DNA of 8,944 nt from Candidatus Woesearchaeota archaeon (GCA_003564925.1 PXDW01000063.1:1-8944), one strand, 5' to 3'; shown: positions 1 to 6,917, numbered from the stretch's first letter. The notes: a model not told the origin generated them from the letters alone. A program made the numbers and translations.

Positions 1-255
1 ATTTAGATTATGGGAATCAGATAACAAAGCTTTGTCAATCGATTCGGCCGGAATAATAATAATGCTATGGGCTTCAGCAATATCAATGATTTTATCAAAC
101 AGCTCTTCTCTCTTTTCTTTTGTCAAAAGCTTTGAGTCCTTAACCCCAATCGCTTTTAGCTTTTTTTCATCCTCTTCTCTTAATTTAATGCCCGCCATTA
201 CCATCGGCCCAATTGGCGGTCCTCTCCCGGCTTCATCAATTCCTGCAATTAACAT
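1..255 (-). CDS. rnhB: Ribonuclease HII, N-terminal part (runs off the window)
   Basis: This enzyme cleaves the RNA strand of RNA-DNA hybrids and removes ribonucleotides misincorporated into DNA. The visible 85 codons begin MLIAGIDEAGRGPPIGP, the type 2 RNase H signature. Asp7 and Glu8 of the DEAGRG motif are the first two of the four family metal ligands; the others lie beyond the window edge. Residues 38-46 (GVKDSKLLT) match the conserved D-S-K-L block. The ATG at 255 was chosen because a TATA box is centred 27 bp upstream and the signature follows at once; transcription would start at or near the ATG. It lies 33 bp behind the PAP2 phosphatase gene on the same strand but has its own promoter. 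The family assignment is firm. Nothing can be said about the C-terminus. Confidence 0.93.
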   Translation of the reverse strand, partial: MLIAGIDEAGRGPPIGPMVMAGIKLREEDEKKLKAIGVKDSKLLTKEKREELFDKIIDIAEAHSIIIIPAESIDKALLSDSHNLN

Positions 256-277
256 ATTATAAAAGTTATGTTATTCA

Positions 278-286
278 TTTATATAT
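278..286 (-). promoter_or_regulatory. TATA box of the RNase HII gene
   Basis: On the minus strand this reads ATATATAAA. It is centred about 27 bp before the ATG at 255, the spacing expected for a leaderless archaeal mRNA. It sits in the 33-bp gap after the PAP2 stop codon, so the two genes need not share a transcript. Confidence 0.6.
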
Positions 287-288
287 TT

Positions 289-741
289 TTATCTGATAAA
301 TAACCATAAATAGAATACTGCAATTCCTAAAACATAACCAGCTATAACATCTTTTATATAGTGCTTTTTTAGAAGAACTCTGGTAACTCCGACTATTATA
401 GATAAGGCTATGAACAAATAGCTGAATGGGTTTTGAACAAGAACAAATAAGACTAAATACAGGAAAGCGCTTCTTGAGGTGTGCATGCTTGGAAAGCTTC
501 CTGCATCAAGCTTTTCAAGAAGGTTGCGTTTTTCCATCTTCTTTGGCCGGTCTTTAAAGAAAGTCAGTTTTATTGCTATTCCGATTGCCTCAATCAATAG
601 CCACAATAAAATGATGAGCCATAACCCACTCAAGGCTCCTGCAAAAATCAGCAACAGGATTAAAAGAATAATAGGGTCGCCTAAAGCAGTAAAATCCCTC
701 ACAACCTCATCCCACTGATTAAGGAAGTATCTTTTTGACAT
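289..741 (-). CDS. PAP2-family membrane phosphatase
   Basis: A 150-residue integral membrane protein of the PAP2 superfamily, which hydrolyses phosphate esters of lipids such as phosphatidate or polyprenyl pyrophosphate. All three signature blocks are visible: KLTFFKDRP (K58, R65, P66), PSMH (84-87) and the TR-x5-H-x3-D block (R121, H127, D131); H127 would be the nucleophile by family analogy. Several hydrophobic segments separate the blocks, and the active site would face the extracytoplasmic side. A longer reading from a TTG at 780 exists. I chose ATG 741 because the TATA box at 763-771 lies about 26 bp upstream, and the longer start would place the TATA box inside the coding region. The substrate cannot be told from sequence; recycling of the lipid carrier for glycosylation is one possibility. 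Confidence 0.88.
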   Translation of the reverse strand: MSKRYFLNQWDEVVRDFTALGDPIILLILLLIFAGALSGLWLIILLWLLIEAIGIAIKLTFFKDRPKKMEKRNLLEKLDAGSFPSMHTSRSAFLYLVLFVLVQNPFSYLFIALSIIVGVTRVLLKKHYIKDVIAGYVLGIAVFYLWLFIR

Positions 742-762
742 AAAAAGCATTTGTTTTAATAA

Positions 763-771
763 GTATATAAA
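763..771 (-). promoter_or_regulatory. TATA box of the PAP2 phosphatase gene
   Basis: Minus strand TTTATATAC, centred about 26 bp before the ATG at 741. It decides the start site against the upstream TTG at 780. Confidence 0.6.
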
Positions 772-820
772 TTTTATCAAATCTTATTTCTTGTATCTTG
801 TGTATTTTTTCAGAATATTC

Positions 821-840
821 GGATAAACCACTAGACATTC
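821..840 (+). repeat. 20-bp element upstream of HEG1 (copy 1)
   Basis: GGATAAACCACTAGACATTC ends 60 bp before the ATG of the first LAGLIDADG gene. An identical 20-mer lies at 7686-7705 on the minus strand, 64 bp before the second LAGLIDADG gene, so each copy has the same orientation relative to its gene. Just upstream both copies also have a looser match, TATTTTT followed three bases later by GAATATT. It does not look like a TATA or BRE element. It may mark the 5' end of a mobile unit or be a recognition sequence. Confidence 0.85.
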
Positions 841-892
841 ACCAAATAAGTTTAAAATTTTTTACTCTTTTATTATTTTAATTTTCCATGAA

Positions 893-897
893 GTGAT
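893..897 (+). promoter_or_regulatory. Shine-Dalgarno-like GTGAT before HEG1
   Basis: GTGAT, three bases before the ATG at 901, matches the 3' part of the archaeal Shine-Dalgarno consensus (GGAGGTGAT). The second LAGLIDADG gene has the same pentamer. The ordinary genes here lack it and have TATA boxes at leaderless spacing. Confidence 0.45.
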
Positions 898-900
898 AAT

Positions 901-1566
901 ATGAAGATAAGATTAACTTCAGAATTAGCATACTTATGTGGTGTTCTTTATGGGGATGGAAGCATCATTATAAGAGAACATAAAGGAGATTATGAAATAA
1001 AATGTATTGGAAATCCAAAAGATGAGAAAAAATTTTACAAAACTATAGTATGTCCTTTATTCTTAAAGATTTTTGATAAATATATAAAACCCAAACACCA
1101 TGATAAAAAAACAACTTATGGTATAAGGTTATGGTCTAAAGAGATTGTTCTATTTCTAAAAAATGAAATAGGTTTTCCAATTGGTAAAAAATATGAACAA
1201 ATGAAAATACCTAAAATTTTTGAACAAAATAAAAAATTATTATTCAGATTCATTAGAGGAGTTGCAGATACTGATTTTTGTATTTCTTTTAAAAAGAAAG
1301 GAAAAAAATTTCCTTATTATCCTGTAATATCTGGATCTTCAAAAAGTGAATATTTTTTGAATCAAATAGCTTTGATATTAGAAAATGAAGGATTCAAAGT
1401 GAATAAGTTTTATACCCTGAAAGTGATTGATTCAAGATTCAAAAAAGGATTTTCTATTATTAATAGAATTGAATTAAATGGACAAAAGCAGTTTAAATAT
1501 TGGCTAATAAAAATTGGTTTTAACAATCCTAAACATTTGAATAAAATAAAGAAATATGGAAGGTAA
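901..1566 (+). CDS. LAGLIDADG homing endonuclease 1 (HEG1), next to initiator tRNA
   Basis: A 221-residue site-specific DNA endonuclease of the LAGLIDADG family. Two motifs are visible in one chain: LAYLCGVLYGDG at residues 9-20 (acidic residue D19) and FIRGVADTD at 117-125 (acidic residue D125). Spaced about 106 residues apart, they indicate a monomer of two half-domains. In motif 2 the usual final Gly is Phe126, which may tune or weaken activity. The C-terminus NNPKHLNKIKK resembles that of the second endonuclease in this window (KNTKHLNKYM). The TAA stop at 1564-1566 directly abuts the discriminator base of the convergent initiator tRNA gene. The ATG at 901 is supported by a GTGAT ribosome-binding site and by motif 1 starting nine residues in. 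It lies outside the tRNA introns, so it is free-standing. Codons are visibly more AT-rich than in the synthetase gene. The cleavage site is unknown. Confidence 0.88.
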   Translation: MKIRLTSELAYLCGVLYGDGSIIIREHKGDYEIKCIGNPKDEKKFYKTIVCPLFLKIFDKYIKPKHHDKKTTYGIRLWSKEIVLFLKNEIGFPIGKKYEQMKIPKIFEQNKKLLFRFIRGVADTDFCISFKKKGKKFPYYPVISGSSKSEYFLNQIALILENEGFKVNKFYTLKVIDSRFKKGFSIINRIELNGQKQFKYWLIKIGFNNPKHLNKIKKYGR

Positions 1567-1596
1567 TAGCGGGGGATGGATTTGAACCATCGACCT

Positions 1597-1624
1597 TTAC
1601 CCAAAACACACAACGTATGTTTTT
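1597..1624 (-). other. tRNA-iMet intron 3, position 43/44 (28 nt)
   Basis: Central helix ACCC/GGGT, 3-nt bulges GGA and AAA, and an inner helix AAAACA/TGTTTT form a BHB-like motif. Cuts GG|A and AA|A leave ACCCGG joined to AGGTC, exactly the length needed. The outer helix is poor, so this is a relaxed (HBh'-type) motif. A 1-nt shift of both cuts would give T27-A43 instead of T27·G43, so the boundaries are uncertain by one base. Confidence 0.8.
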
Positions 1625-1630
1625 CCGGGT

Positions 1631-1646
1631 ACCTCAGGATCAACCG
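1631..1646 (-). other. tRNA-iMet intron 2, canonical position 37/38 (16 nt)
   Basis: A textbook BHB: central helix CTCA/TGAG, bulges TAC and GTA, short inner helix GG/CC. Cuts TA|C and GT|A join CTCATA to ACCC, the expected initiator anticodon loop. The outer helix (GGG/CCC) completes only after intron 1 is removed, which suggests an order of splicing. At 16 nt it is among the shorter archaeal tRNA introns. Confidence 0.88.
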
Positions 1647-1654
1647 TATGAGCC

Positions 1655-1680
1655 ATCCGCAATCACGAAGTCTGTGATTT
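1655..1680 (-). other. tRNA-iMet intron 1, position 29/30 (26 nt)
   Basis: Central helix CCGT/GCGG (one G·T pair), bulges CGA and ATG, strong inner helix AATCAC/GTGATT. Cuts CG|A and AT|G join G29 to G30 and restore the GGG run of the initiator anticodon stem. The central helix borrows bases of the D stem and of position 26, so the precursor must fold differently from the mature tRNA. Confidence 0.85.
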
Positions 1681-1745
1681 CGACGGGCACTCCTAGCTGC
1701 CCCACCCCGCTATAAGTAGGATTATTATACAAAAATTGCTGTTTA

Positions 1746-1754
1746 TTTATAAAT
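1746..1754 (-). promoter_or_regulatory. TATA box of tRNA-iMet
   Basis: Minus strand ATTTATAAA, centred 39 bp before the tRNA 5' end at 1711. The tRNA-Ser gene in this window has a candidate box at the same distance, which supports both and implies a 5' leader of roughly 10-15 nt. Confidence 0.5.
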
Positions 1755-1772
1755 CTTATTAAAATGATTAAT

Positions 1773-1780
1773 TTTTTATA
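1773..1780 (+). promoter_or_regulatory. TATA box of the FemAB/GNAT-like gene
   Basis: TTTTTATA, centred about 27 bp before ATG 1804. It supports that ATG over the TTG at 1792. Confidence 0.5.
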
Positions 1781-1803
1781 GCTTTGATTGCTTGCTCTTG
1801 TCT

Positions 1804-2739
1804 ATGAGAGACGGTGAATTATCAGAAAAAATAAGTATTGATGGGGTCGAGTCAGAGATAAGAAAATTCTTTGACTTAAAGCTGCTTGTAATAAATGATT
1901 ATAAGGAAGGTATAGAAAAGTATATTGAAGAAGCAGCAAAAAAGCATAATGTTGACTGCATAAAGATAAAAAATTACAGAGAAAGAATTCCTGGGTATTA
2001 TTACAAGCCAAAAAGATTAGTTTATTGGCAGGATTTATCAGATATACCTGAAGATTATTTAAGCTCTCTTTCTAAAAAGCATAGAAGAAGGATAAAAAAA
2101 GCACTAGAAAAAGGCTTTAAAGCACAAGTTGAATTTCCTATATCAAAAAGCTCTTTTGAAATATGGTATAATTTGTATAAAGAAAAAATAAGCAGAAAAA
2201 ACAAAGGGATAGAGTATATTGGAAAAGACTTTTTAGAAAAAGGAAAAGGTAAAAAAATTGGCCTATTTGTTTATTATAAGTCAGAGATAATAGGCGGCTA
2301 TATAATGATGGAAAAAAGTTTGATAGATAAAGCAGATGGGCAGGAAAATGAAAAATACATATCAACAGGCTACGGAGGATATGATAAAGCTTATTTAAAA
2401 GACAGCATAAACCATTTCATGATGTTCAGCTTTATTGATTTTGCAAGAAAAAAATACAGGATTGCCTCTACCGGGAAAGATACAAACTTCTACGGCCACC
2501 ACTTATCTCCTGGGATTTTTATTTTCAAAAAAGAATGGGGTTTTGTTCCTGAGCCTGATAAGGATTTTGAGAATTTCAGGATTATGAAAGCAGAAAAGTT
2601 TGAAGATTTATTCTTATTTTTTTCCGGAAGAGAAAGCCCGACTTTAAACTTGTTTTTCAAAAAACGAATAGACAATAAAACAGCAGATATGTACAGAAAT
2701 GACAAGCTATACAGCCTTAAAGAAAAAGAGTTTGCATAA
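1804..2739 (+). CDS. FemAB/GNAT-fold transferase-like protein
   Basis: A 311-residue soluble protein that looks like one of the GNAT-fold proteins related to FemAB aminoacyltransferases and peptidoglycan-type acyltransferases. The clearest signs are a basic helix block LSKKHRRRIKKALEKG at about 89-104, typical of the S-x-K-x-R-R-x-I-x-K-A segment of these proteins; a central G-G-Y-I strand (IIGGYIMM); and a C-terminal SPGIFIFKKEWGF segment like the L-x-x-FK-x-x-FG ending of FemAB-like domains. No signal peptide or membrane segment is seen. The ATG at 1804 was taken over the TTG at 1792 because of the TATA spacing. It stands alone between the divergent tRNA-iMet and the synthetase gene, which has its own promoter. 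The acceptor and donor are unknown. A link to charged tRNA is tempting given its neighbours, but it is unsupported. Confidence 0.68.
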   Translation: MRDGELSEKISIDGVESEIRKFFDLKLLVINDYKEGIEKYIEEAAKKHNVDCIKIKNYRERIPGYYYKPKRLVYWQDLSDIPEDYLSSLSKKHRRRIKKALEKGFKAQVEFPISKSSFEIWYNLYKEKISRKNKGIEYIGKDFLEKGKGKKIGLFVYYKSEIIGGYIMMEKSLIDKADGQENEKYISTGYGGYDKAYLKDSINHFMMFSFIDFARKKYRIASTGKDTNFYGHHLSPGIFIFKKEWGFVPEPDKDFENFRIMKAEKFEDLFLFFSGRESPTLNLFFKKRIDNKTADMYRNDKLYSLKEKEFA

Positions 2740-2745
2740 GAAAAG

Positions 2746-2758
2746 TTTTTTAAATAAA
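2746..2758 (+). promoter_or_regulatory. TATA box of leuS
   Basis: TTTTTAAATAAAT, centred about 26 bp before the ATG at 2778 in the 38-bp gap after the preceding stop codon. It implies independent, leaderless transcription. Confidence 0.5.
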
Positions 2759-2777
2759 TTATGCTTTCAAATAAAAA

Positions 2778-5426
2778 ATGAAGTACGATTTCAAAAAAAT
2801 AGAGAAAAAATGGCAGAAAGAGTGGAGTAATAAAAAGGCCTTTGAGCCGGAAGTAGAAAAAAAAGAAAAATTCTTTGTTACTTTTCCTTATCCTTATGTT
2901 AATCTTAGCCCGCATATAGGGCATTTCTATACTATAATGAGAGTTGAGGCCTTTGCAAGATACAAAAGGCTCAGAAACTGCAATGTCCTTTTTCCACAGG
3001 GATGGCACTGCACAGGAAGCCCCATAGTTGCAGCAGCCAACAGAGTTAAAGAAAACGAGAAAAAAGTTATTGAAAACCTGAAAAAAGAAGGGTTTTCTGA
3101 AAAAGAAATAAAAAAATTTGAGAAACCAGAATACTGGATAGAGGTTTTCAGCAAAAAATGGCTCGAAGACCTTAACAATATGGGCCTGAGTATTGACTGG
3201 AGAAGAAATTTTATAACAACTTCCCTAAATCCTTATTATGACAAATTTATAAGATGGCAGTTCAGAAAGCTGAAAAAGAAAGGATATGTTGTAAAAGGAA
3301 AGCATCCTGTTGTATGGGATCCAAAAACAAATATGCCTGTAGGAGATCATGACAGGGTAGAAGGAGAGGGTGAAGTGCCTCAGGAATTTGTTCTGCTTAA
3401 ATTTAAGTTTAATGATGAGTATATAATAGCAGCTACACTAAGGCCTGAAACAGTTTTCGGTCAGACTAATCTTTGGGTTAGTCCTGAAACAGAATATACA
3501 AAGGCAAAAATCGGAAAAGAAGTATGGATAATAAGCAGGCAATGCGCTGAAAAGCTAAAGCAGCAGGACAAGAATGTTGAGATTATTGGAAGCATAAAAG
3601 GAAAAGAGCTTCTTGGAAAATATGCAAAAGCTCCGGCTATAAAAAGAGATATAGTAATTTTGCCAAGCTCATTCTGTGACCCTAGTAAAGGCACTGGAAT
3701 TGTTACTTCTGTTCCAAGCGATGCGCCGGATGATTATATTGGGCTTAGGGATTTGTGGGAAAATAAGAAAGAATCTGAGAAATATGGAATAAACTTTGAT
3801 GATGTTAAGAAAATAAAAGTTATTCCGATAATAGACTCGGAAGGCCTGGGTGATAAGGCAGCTGTAAAAGTTGTTGAGGATATGCAGATTAAGAACCAGA
3901 ATGAAAGGGTAAAGCTGGAAAAGGCAAAAAAGATTGTCTATAAAAAAGGATTTTATGAAGGCAGGATGAACAATAACTGCGGAAGATACTCAGGCATGAA
4001 AGTTGAGAAAGCCAAAGACAAAGTAAAAGGCGAGCTTTTAAAAAATAAAGAAGCTGAGCTGTTTTATGAATTAACTGGAAAGGTTGTCAGCAGGAGCCTT
4101 ACTGAATGCATAGTAAAGATAGTCAGCGACCAGTGGTTTATAAAATACAGTGATGAAAAATGGAAGAAAGATGTTCATAAAGCCTTAAAGGATATAAAGC
4201 TTTACCCTGAATCGGTGAGAGAGCAGTTCTCTTATGTTATTGACTGGCTGAATGACTGGGCATGCACCAGAGAATATGGATTAGGAACAAGGCTTCCTTT
4301 TGATGAGCAGTGGCTGATAGAATCATTGTCTGATTCAACAATCTATATGGCTTACTACACAATAGCTCATTTGATTAAAAACTTGGATATAAATGATGTC
4401 GGGGACGAGCTTTTTGACTATGTTTTTCTGGGAAAAGGCAAAGGAAAAAAAGAATGGGGCAGGCTGAAAAAAGAATTTGACTATTGGTATCCGCTTGATT
4501 TCAGAAACTCCGGAAAAGACCTTGTCCAGAACCACCTAACTTTTTTTCTGTTTAATCATGCGGCGATATTTCCGAAAAAAAACCTCCCGAAATCCATTGG
4601 TGTCAATGGCTGGGTTAGGGTAGAAGGCCAAAAGATGTCAAAGTCTCTTGGCAACATGATTCCGCTTAGAGAGATGAGTGAGAAATTTGGGGCTGATGCT
4701 TCAAGGCTTACAATACTTAATGGAGGGGAAGGAATGTACGATCCAAACTGGGATTCTACGTTTGCTAAATCCCTTAACTCAAAATTCAAGAGTATATCAT
4801 GCATGATTCTGGAAAATTACGGAAAAGGCAGAGAAGACATTAAAAATTCAGATAAGTGGCTTGAATCCTGCCTGAACAAAATCATATTAGAGACTACTGA
4901 ATTTATGGAGCAGACATTGTTTAGAAGCGCAATACAAAAAATATTTTTTGAGCTTTCATCAATTATAAAAACCTACTTATCAAAGGCAGAAAAGCCCAAT
5001 AAAAAGATATTTGCAAAAGCCGCTGAATCATATATAATTATGCTAAGCCCGTTCTGCCCCCATTTTTCTGAGGAGATTTGGGAAAAAATAGGAAAGAAAG
5101 GATTTGTAAGCATTGAGAAATGGCCCGAATCTGAAAAAGCAAAGATTGATGAAAAGCTTTCAGAGCAGGAACAAAAAATAGATAAGCTTGCTTCTGATAT
5201 AAATAACATAACAAAATTAGTAAAAGAAAAGGGAGAAGAAGTAAAAAAAGCATATGTTTATCTTCTTCCGAATGAAAAGGATTTTTATTCTGAAAATCTA
5301 AAATTTATTGAGAAAAAGACTTCTTTGCAGATAGAAATCTTTGCTGTGAATGACAAGGAAAAATACGACCCTGACAATAAATCCGGAAAAGTAAAGCCTG
5401 GAAGGCCAGGTATATATCTTGAATAA
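2778..5426 (+). CDS. leuS: Leucyl-tRNA synthetase, archaeal/eukaryotic type
   Basis: This cytoplasmic class I synthetase charges tRNA-Leu with leucine using ATP. The 882 residues contain HIGH as SPHIGHF at 46-49, KMSKS at 619-623, and a CP1 editing domain between them. The editing domain has the threonine-bearing TLRPET at 220-225 and GTGIVTSVPSDAPDDY at 305-320. The latter block is of the archaeal/eukaryotic-cytosolic kind rather than the bacterial GTG-x-V-M-A-V-P form. PQGWHCTGSPI (about 75-85) is the usual family block after HIGH. The C-terminus ends KPGRPGIYLE, as expected for the archaeal form. The length is on the short side for archaeal LeuRS (usually well above 900), with no sign of a frameshift, which fits a reduced genome. 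The start at ATG 2778 is supported by the TATA box. Confidence 0.95.
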   Translation: MKYDFKKIEKKWQKEWSNKKAFEPEVEKKEKFFVTFPYPYVNLSPHIGHFYTIMRVEAFARYKRLRNCNVLFPQGWHCTGSPIVAAANRVKENEKKVIENLKKEGFSEKEIKKFEKPEYWIEVFSKKWLEDLNNMGLSIDWRRNFITTSLNPYYDKFIRWQFRKLKKKGYVVKGKHPVVWDPKTNMPVGDHDRVEGEGEVPQEFVLLKFKFNDEYIIAATLRPETVFGQTNLWVSPETEYTKAKIGKEVWIISRQCAEKLKQQDKNVEIIGSIKGKELLGKYAKAPAIKRDIVILPSSFCDPSKGTGIVTSVPSDAPDDYIGLRDLWENKKESEKYGINFDDVKKIKVIPIIDSEGLGDKAAVKVVEDMQIKNQNERVKLEKAKKIVYKKGFYEGRMNNNCGRYSGMKVEKAKDKVKGELLKNKEAELFYELTGKVVSRSLTECIVKIVSDQWFIKYSDEKWKKDVHKALKDIKLYPESVREQFSYVIDWLNDWACTREYGLGTRLPFDEQWLIESLSDSTIYMAYYTIAHLIKNLDINDVGDELFDYVFLGKGKGKKEWGRLKKEFDYWYPLDFRNSGKDLVQNHLTFFLFNHAAIFPKKNLPKSIGVNGWVRVEGQKMSKSLGNMIPLREMSEKFGADASRLTILNGGEGMYDPNWDSTFAKSLNSKFKSISCMILENYGKGREDIKNSDKWLESCLNKIILETTEFMEQTLFRSAIQKIFFELSSIIKTYLSKAEKPNKKIFAKAAESYIIMLSPFCPHFSEEIWEKIGKKGFVSIEKWPESEKAKIDEKLSEQEQKIDKLASDINNITKLVKEKGEEVKKAYVYLLPNEKDFYSENLKFIEKKTSLQIEIFAVNDKEKYDPDNKSGKVKPGRPGIYLE

Positions 5427-5464
5427 TATTCATCTTGAGAAATCCCCGTTAGTTTGAATAATCT

Positions 5465-6745
5465 TTATCTTAGACCCTTGCTGTAAACTCTCCATGTAAA
5501 TGCCATTTTTCCGATTTTAAACAAAGGATTAGTTATATCAAGGTTTGTATCAGCTAGCTGTGAGCCTGAGCCTTGCTTAATTTCATAACTTAAAGCATTT
5601 TTAGCTGTTTCGATATAAAGCCTGGCGTCTATCGCCGATTTTCTATATTCTTTCTCTACACCAAGAATCAAAATCCGCATGCTTTGAAATCCCTTTTCCT
5701 TAAACCTTTTCTTTATATTGCTGAAAATAGAAATATCCCTCTTTAAGTCATGATAATTAATAAAATTCCTTGAAGGCTTCATTGAAGAATTTCTAGTATA
5801 ATTAGATTGGTCATACTCTTCTATAGCTTCATTTATATTGGGCAAGCTGACAGAAACCCCTATGGGCTTTTTATCTTTTTCAGCTATGAAAATCAATTCC
5901 TCCAAGGCTATCTTTTTCAATCCTGAAGCAAGACTATACATTTCATTATCTGTCATCTTTACAAACTGCGGATGATTCCCCTGGCTCCAGGCATTGTTGT
6001 ATAAGTTCTTGATTATATCGATCTCTTTCTTCATATCTTTAAAATTTATATTCCTTATATTGAATCCGTTCTTGATATGGCATCTTTTTGTGCCTAAAAG
6101 CCTTTTAATAATGGCTTGGGACTTTTTCATATATGCATTTGACAAGTACTCATCAGTCTGCATGCTATACCAGTCATTTTCCTTTTCAAAACCAAATGAT
6201 TCGAAAAACTTCTGATAATAAGGGGGATTGTAAGGCTCCATGAAATAAGGCTTTTTTTCAAAGCCATCAATAAGAAGGCCTATTTCACCATTTGCATTAA
6301 ACTTTGCAGGCCCATTTACTTTTTCACAGCCCTTTTCATTAAGATATTGTACTCCATTATCTATAATCTGCTCTGCAACATACCTGTCTTCTATTGATTC
6401 AAAGAGGCCTATCCAGCCTGTATTTTCATTATTCTCTTTATTGTAGTTATGGTCAATAAAAGCCATTATTCTTCCTACAGGCTCATCATCCTTGTATGCT
6501 GCAAAGTATTTAATCTGGGCATGATCAAAAAAAGGGTTTCTGGATATTAAGCCGGGAATATTCCATTTTGGGTTTAAATCGGATATTTCCTGCATAAACA
6601 AAGGAAAAACCTTGTTAGATTCCTTGCTTTTATACCAAGGAATATAAAAAGGAACATTAACAAACTTCTTAAGTTTATTTAGAGAAATTGAAGATTTCAC
6701 TCCTGGAATGTATTCTCCAAGAACTTTCATTTCAATGTCAGACAT
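5465..6745 (-). CDS. YghO-like GNAT-fold protein (possible N-acyltransferase)
   Basis: A 426-residue soluble protein matching the YghO-like family of GNAT-fold proteins common in bacteria. Diagnostic blocks: PFYIPWYK at 32-39, NPFFDHA at 70-76, GRIMAFIDHNYN at 91-102, GPAKFNANGEIGLLIDGF at 145-162 and PYNPPYY at 171-177. The C-terminal half carries the acetyltransferase-like core (LGVEKEYRKSAIDARLYIE). From memory, bacterial ceramide synthase belongs to this superfamily, so an acyl-CoA-dependent N-acyl transfer to a lipid base is conceivable; that is inference. The late family block usually written as roughly W-I-L-E-D-N reads SQLADTN here, so the substrate or activity may differ. The gene converges on leuS with a 38-bp gap. 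ATG 6745 fits the TATA box 24 bp upstream; a second Met lies at codon 6. Confidence 0.8.
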   Translation of the reverse strand: MSDIEMKVLGEYIPGVKSSISLNKLKKFVNVPFYIPWYKSKESNKVFPLFMQEISDLNPKWNIPGLISRNPFFDHAQIKYFAAYKDDEPVGRIMAFIDHNYNKENNENTGWIGLFESIEDRYVAEQIIDNGVQYLNEKGCEKVNGPAKFNANGEIGLLIDGFEKKPYFMEPYNPPYYQKFFESFGFEKENDWYSMQTDEYLSNAYMKKSQAIIKRLLGTKRCHIKNGFNIRNINFKDMKKEIDIIKNLYNNAWSQGNHPQFVKMTDNEMYSLASGLKKIALEELIFIAEKDKKPIGVSVSLPNINEAIEEYDQSNYTRNSSMKPSRNFINYHDLKRDISIFSNIKKRFKEKGFQSMRILILGVEKEYRKSAIDARLYIETAKNALSYEIKQGSGSQLADTNLDITNPLFKIGKMAFTWRVYSKGLR

Positions 6746-6763
6746 GGTTGAGGGATAATTATA

Positions 6764-6773
6764 TTATATATAT
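6764..6773 (-). promoter_or_regulatory. TATA box of the YghO-like gene
   Basis: Minus strand ATATATATAA, centred about 24 bp before ATG 6745, consistent with a leaderless mRNA. Confidence 0.55.
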
Positions 6774-6825
6774 GTTTAATGCTTTTTTTGCTTTTAACAA
6801 ATGAATTATAAAAAATATTAATTAT

Positions 6826-6832
6826 AAAAAAA
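6826..6832 (-). terminator. Oligo-T terminator of tRNA-Ser
   Basis: A run of seven T on the minus strand begins two bases after the tRNA discriminator, and another T run lies about 10 bases on (6810-6815). Oligo-T tracts are the usual archaeal termination signal. Confidence 0.55.
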
Positions 6833-6848
6833 TACGCCGAGGGTGGGA

Positions 6849-6877
6849 CTTTCAAACCAAAGCTTTTGCTTAAGGTA
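6849..6877 (-). other. tRNA-Ser intron 2, T-loop position 59/60 (29 nt)
   Basis: The intron interrupts TTCAAA|T of the T loop. The outer helix is the T stem GTGGG/CCCAC, the 3' bulge is AGT, and the central helix is TTCA/TGAA, extendable by two A-T pairs, followed by ACC/GGT. Cuts AA|T and AG|T restore the universal TTCAAAT. The 5' bulge is imperfect, so this is a relaxed (hBH-type) motif. Confidence 0.83.
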
Positions 6878-6917
6878 TTTGAACCCACGTGCCCCGAAGG
6901 ACAGTAGATTAGCAATC

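Larger units (their letters stand above)
1567..1711 (-). tRNA. Initiator tRNA-Met (CAT) with three introns
   Basis: Removing three introns (26, 16 and 28 nt) from this 145-nt gene leaves a 75-nt cloverleaf. Acceptor AGCGGGG pairs with CCCCGCT and is followed by A73. The D arm is GGGC/GCCC. The anticodon stem is TCGGG/CCCGG around loop CTCATAA. The variable loop is AGGTC. The T arm is GATGG TTCAAAT CCATC. The A1-U72 pair and the three G-C pairs at 29-31/39-41 are initiator hallmarks, so this is tRNA-iMet rather than elongator Met or Ile2. The anticodon CAT lies at 1648-1650. Introns fall at positions 29/30, 37/38 and 43/44. No 3' CCA is encoded. The 3' end abuts the HEG1 stop codon, and HEG1 is convergent, so its transcription could run antisense through the tRNA. 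A TATA box is centred 39 bp upstream. Confidence 0.94.

Noticed and set aside
32..262. Open frame of 76 codons on the plus strand
   Set aside because: It is the opposite strand of the RNase HII start, whose DEAGRG signature is unmistakable.
742..780. 13-residue N-terminal extension of the PAP2 protein from TTG 780
   Set aside because: The extension covers the TATA box; ATG 741 has leaderless spacing and needs no alternative codon.
901..1711. HEG1 nested in a tRNA intron
   Set aside because: The three iMet introns are fully accounted for at 16-28 nt and the gene lies outside the mature tRNA ends; the same holds for HEG2.
2490..3008. 172-codon minus-strand open frame
   Set aside because: Shadow of the FemAB-like and leuS genes; low-complexity F/L/S-rich translation with no recognisable motif.
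6727..6915. 62-codon minus-strand open frame across tRNA-Ser and the YghO-like start
   Set aside because: It crosses the tRNA gene, its terminator and the promoter of the next gene; not coding.
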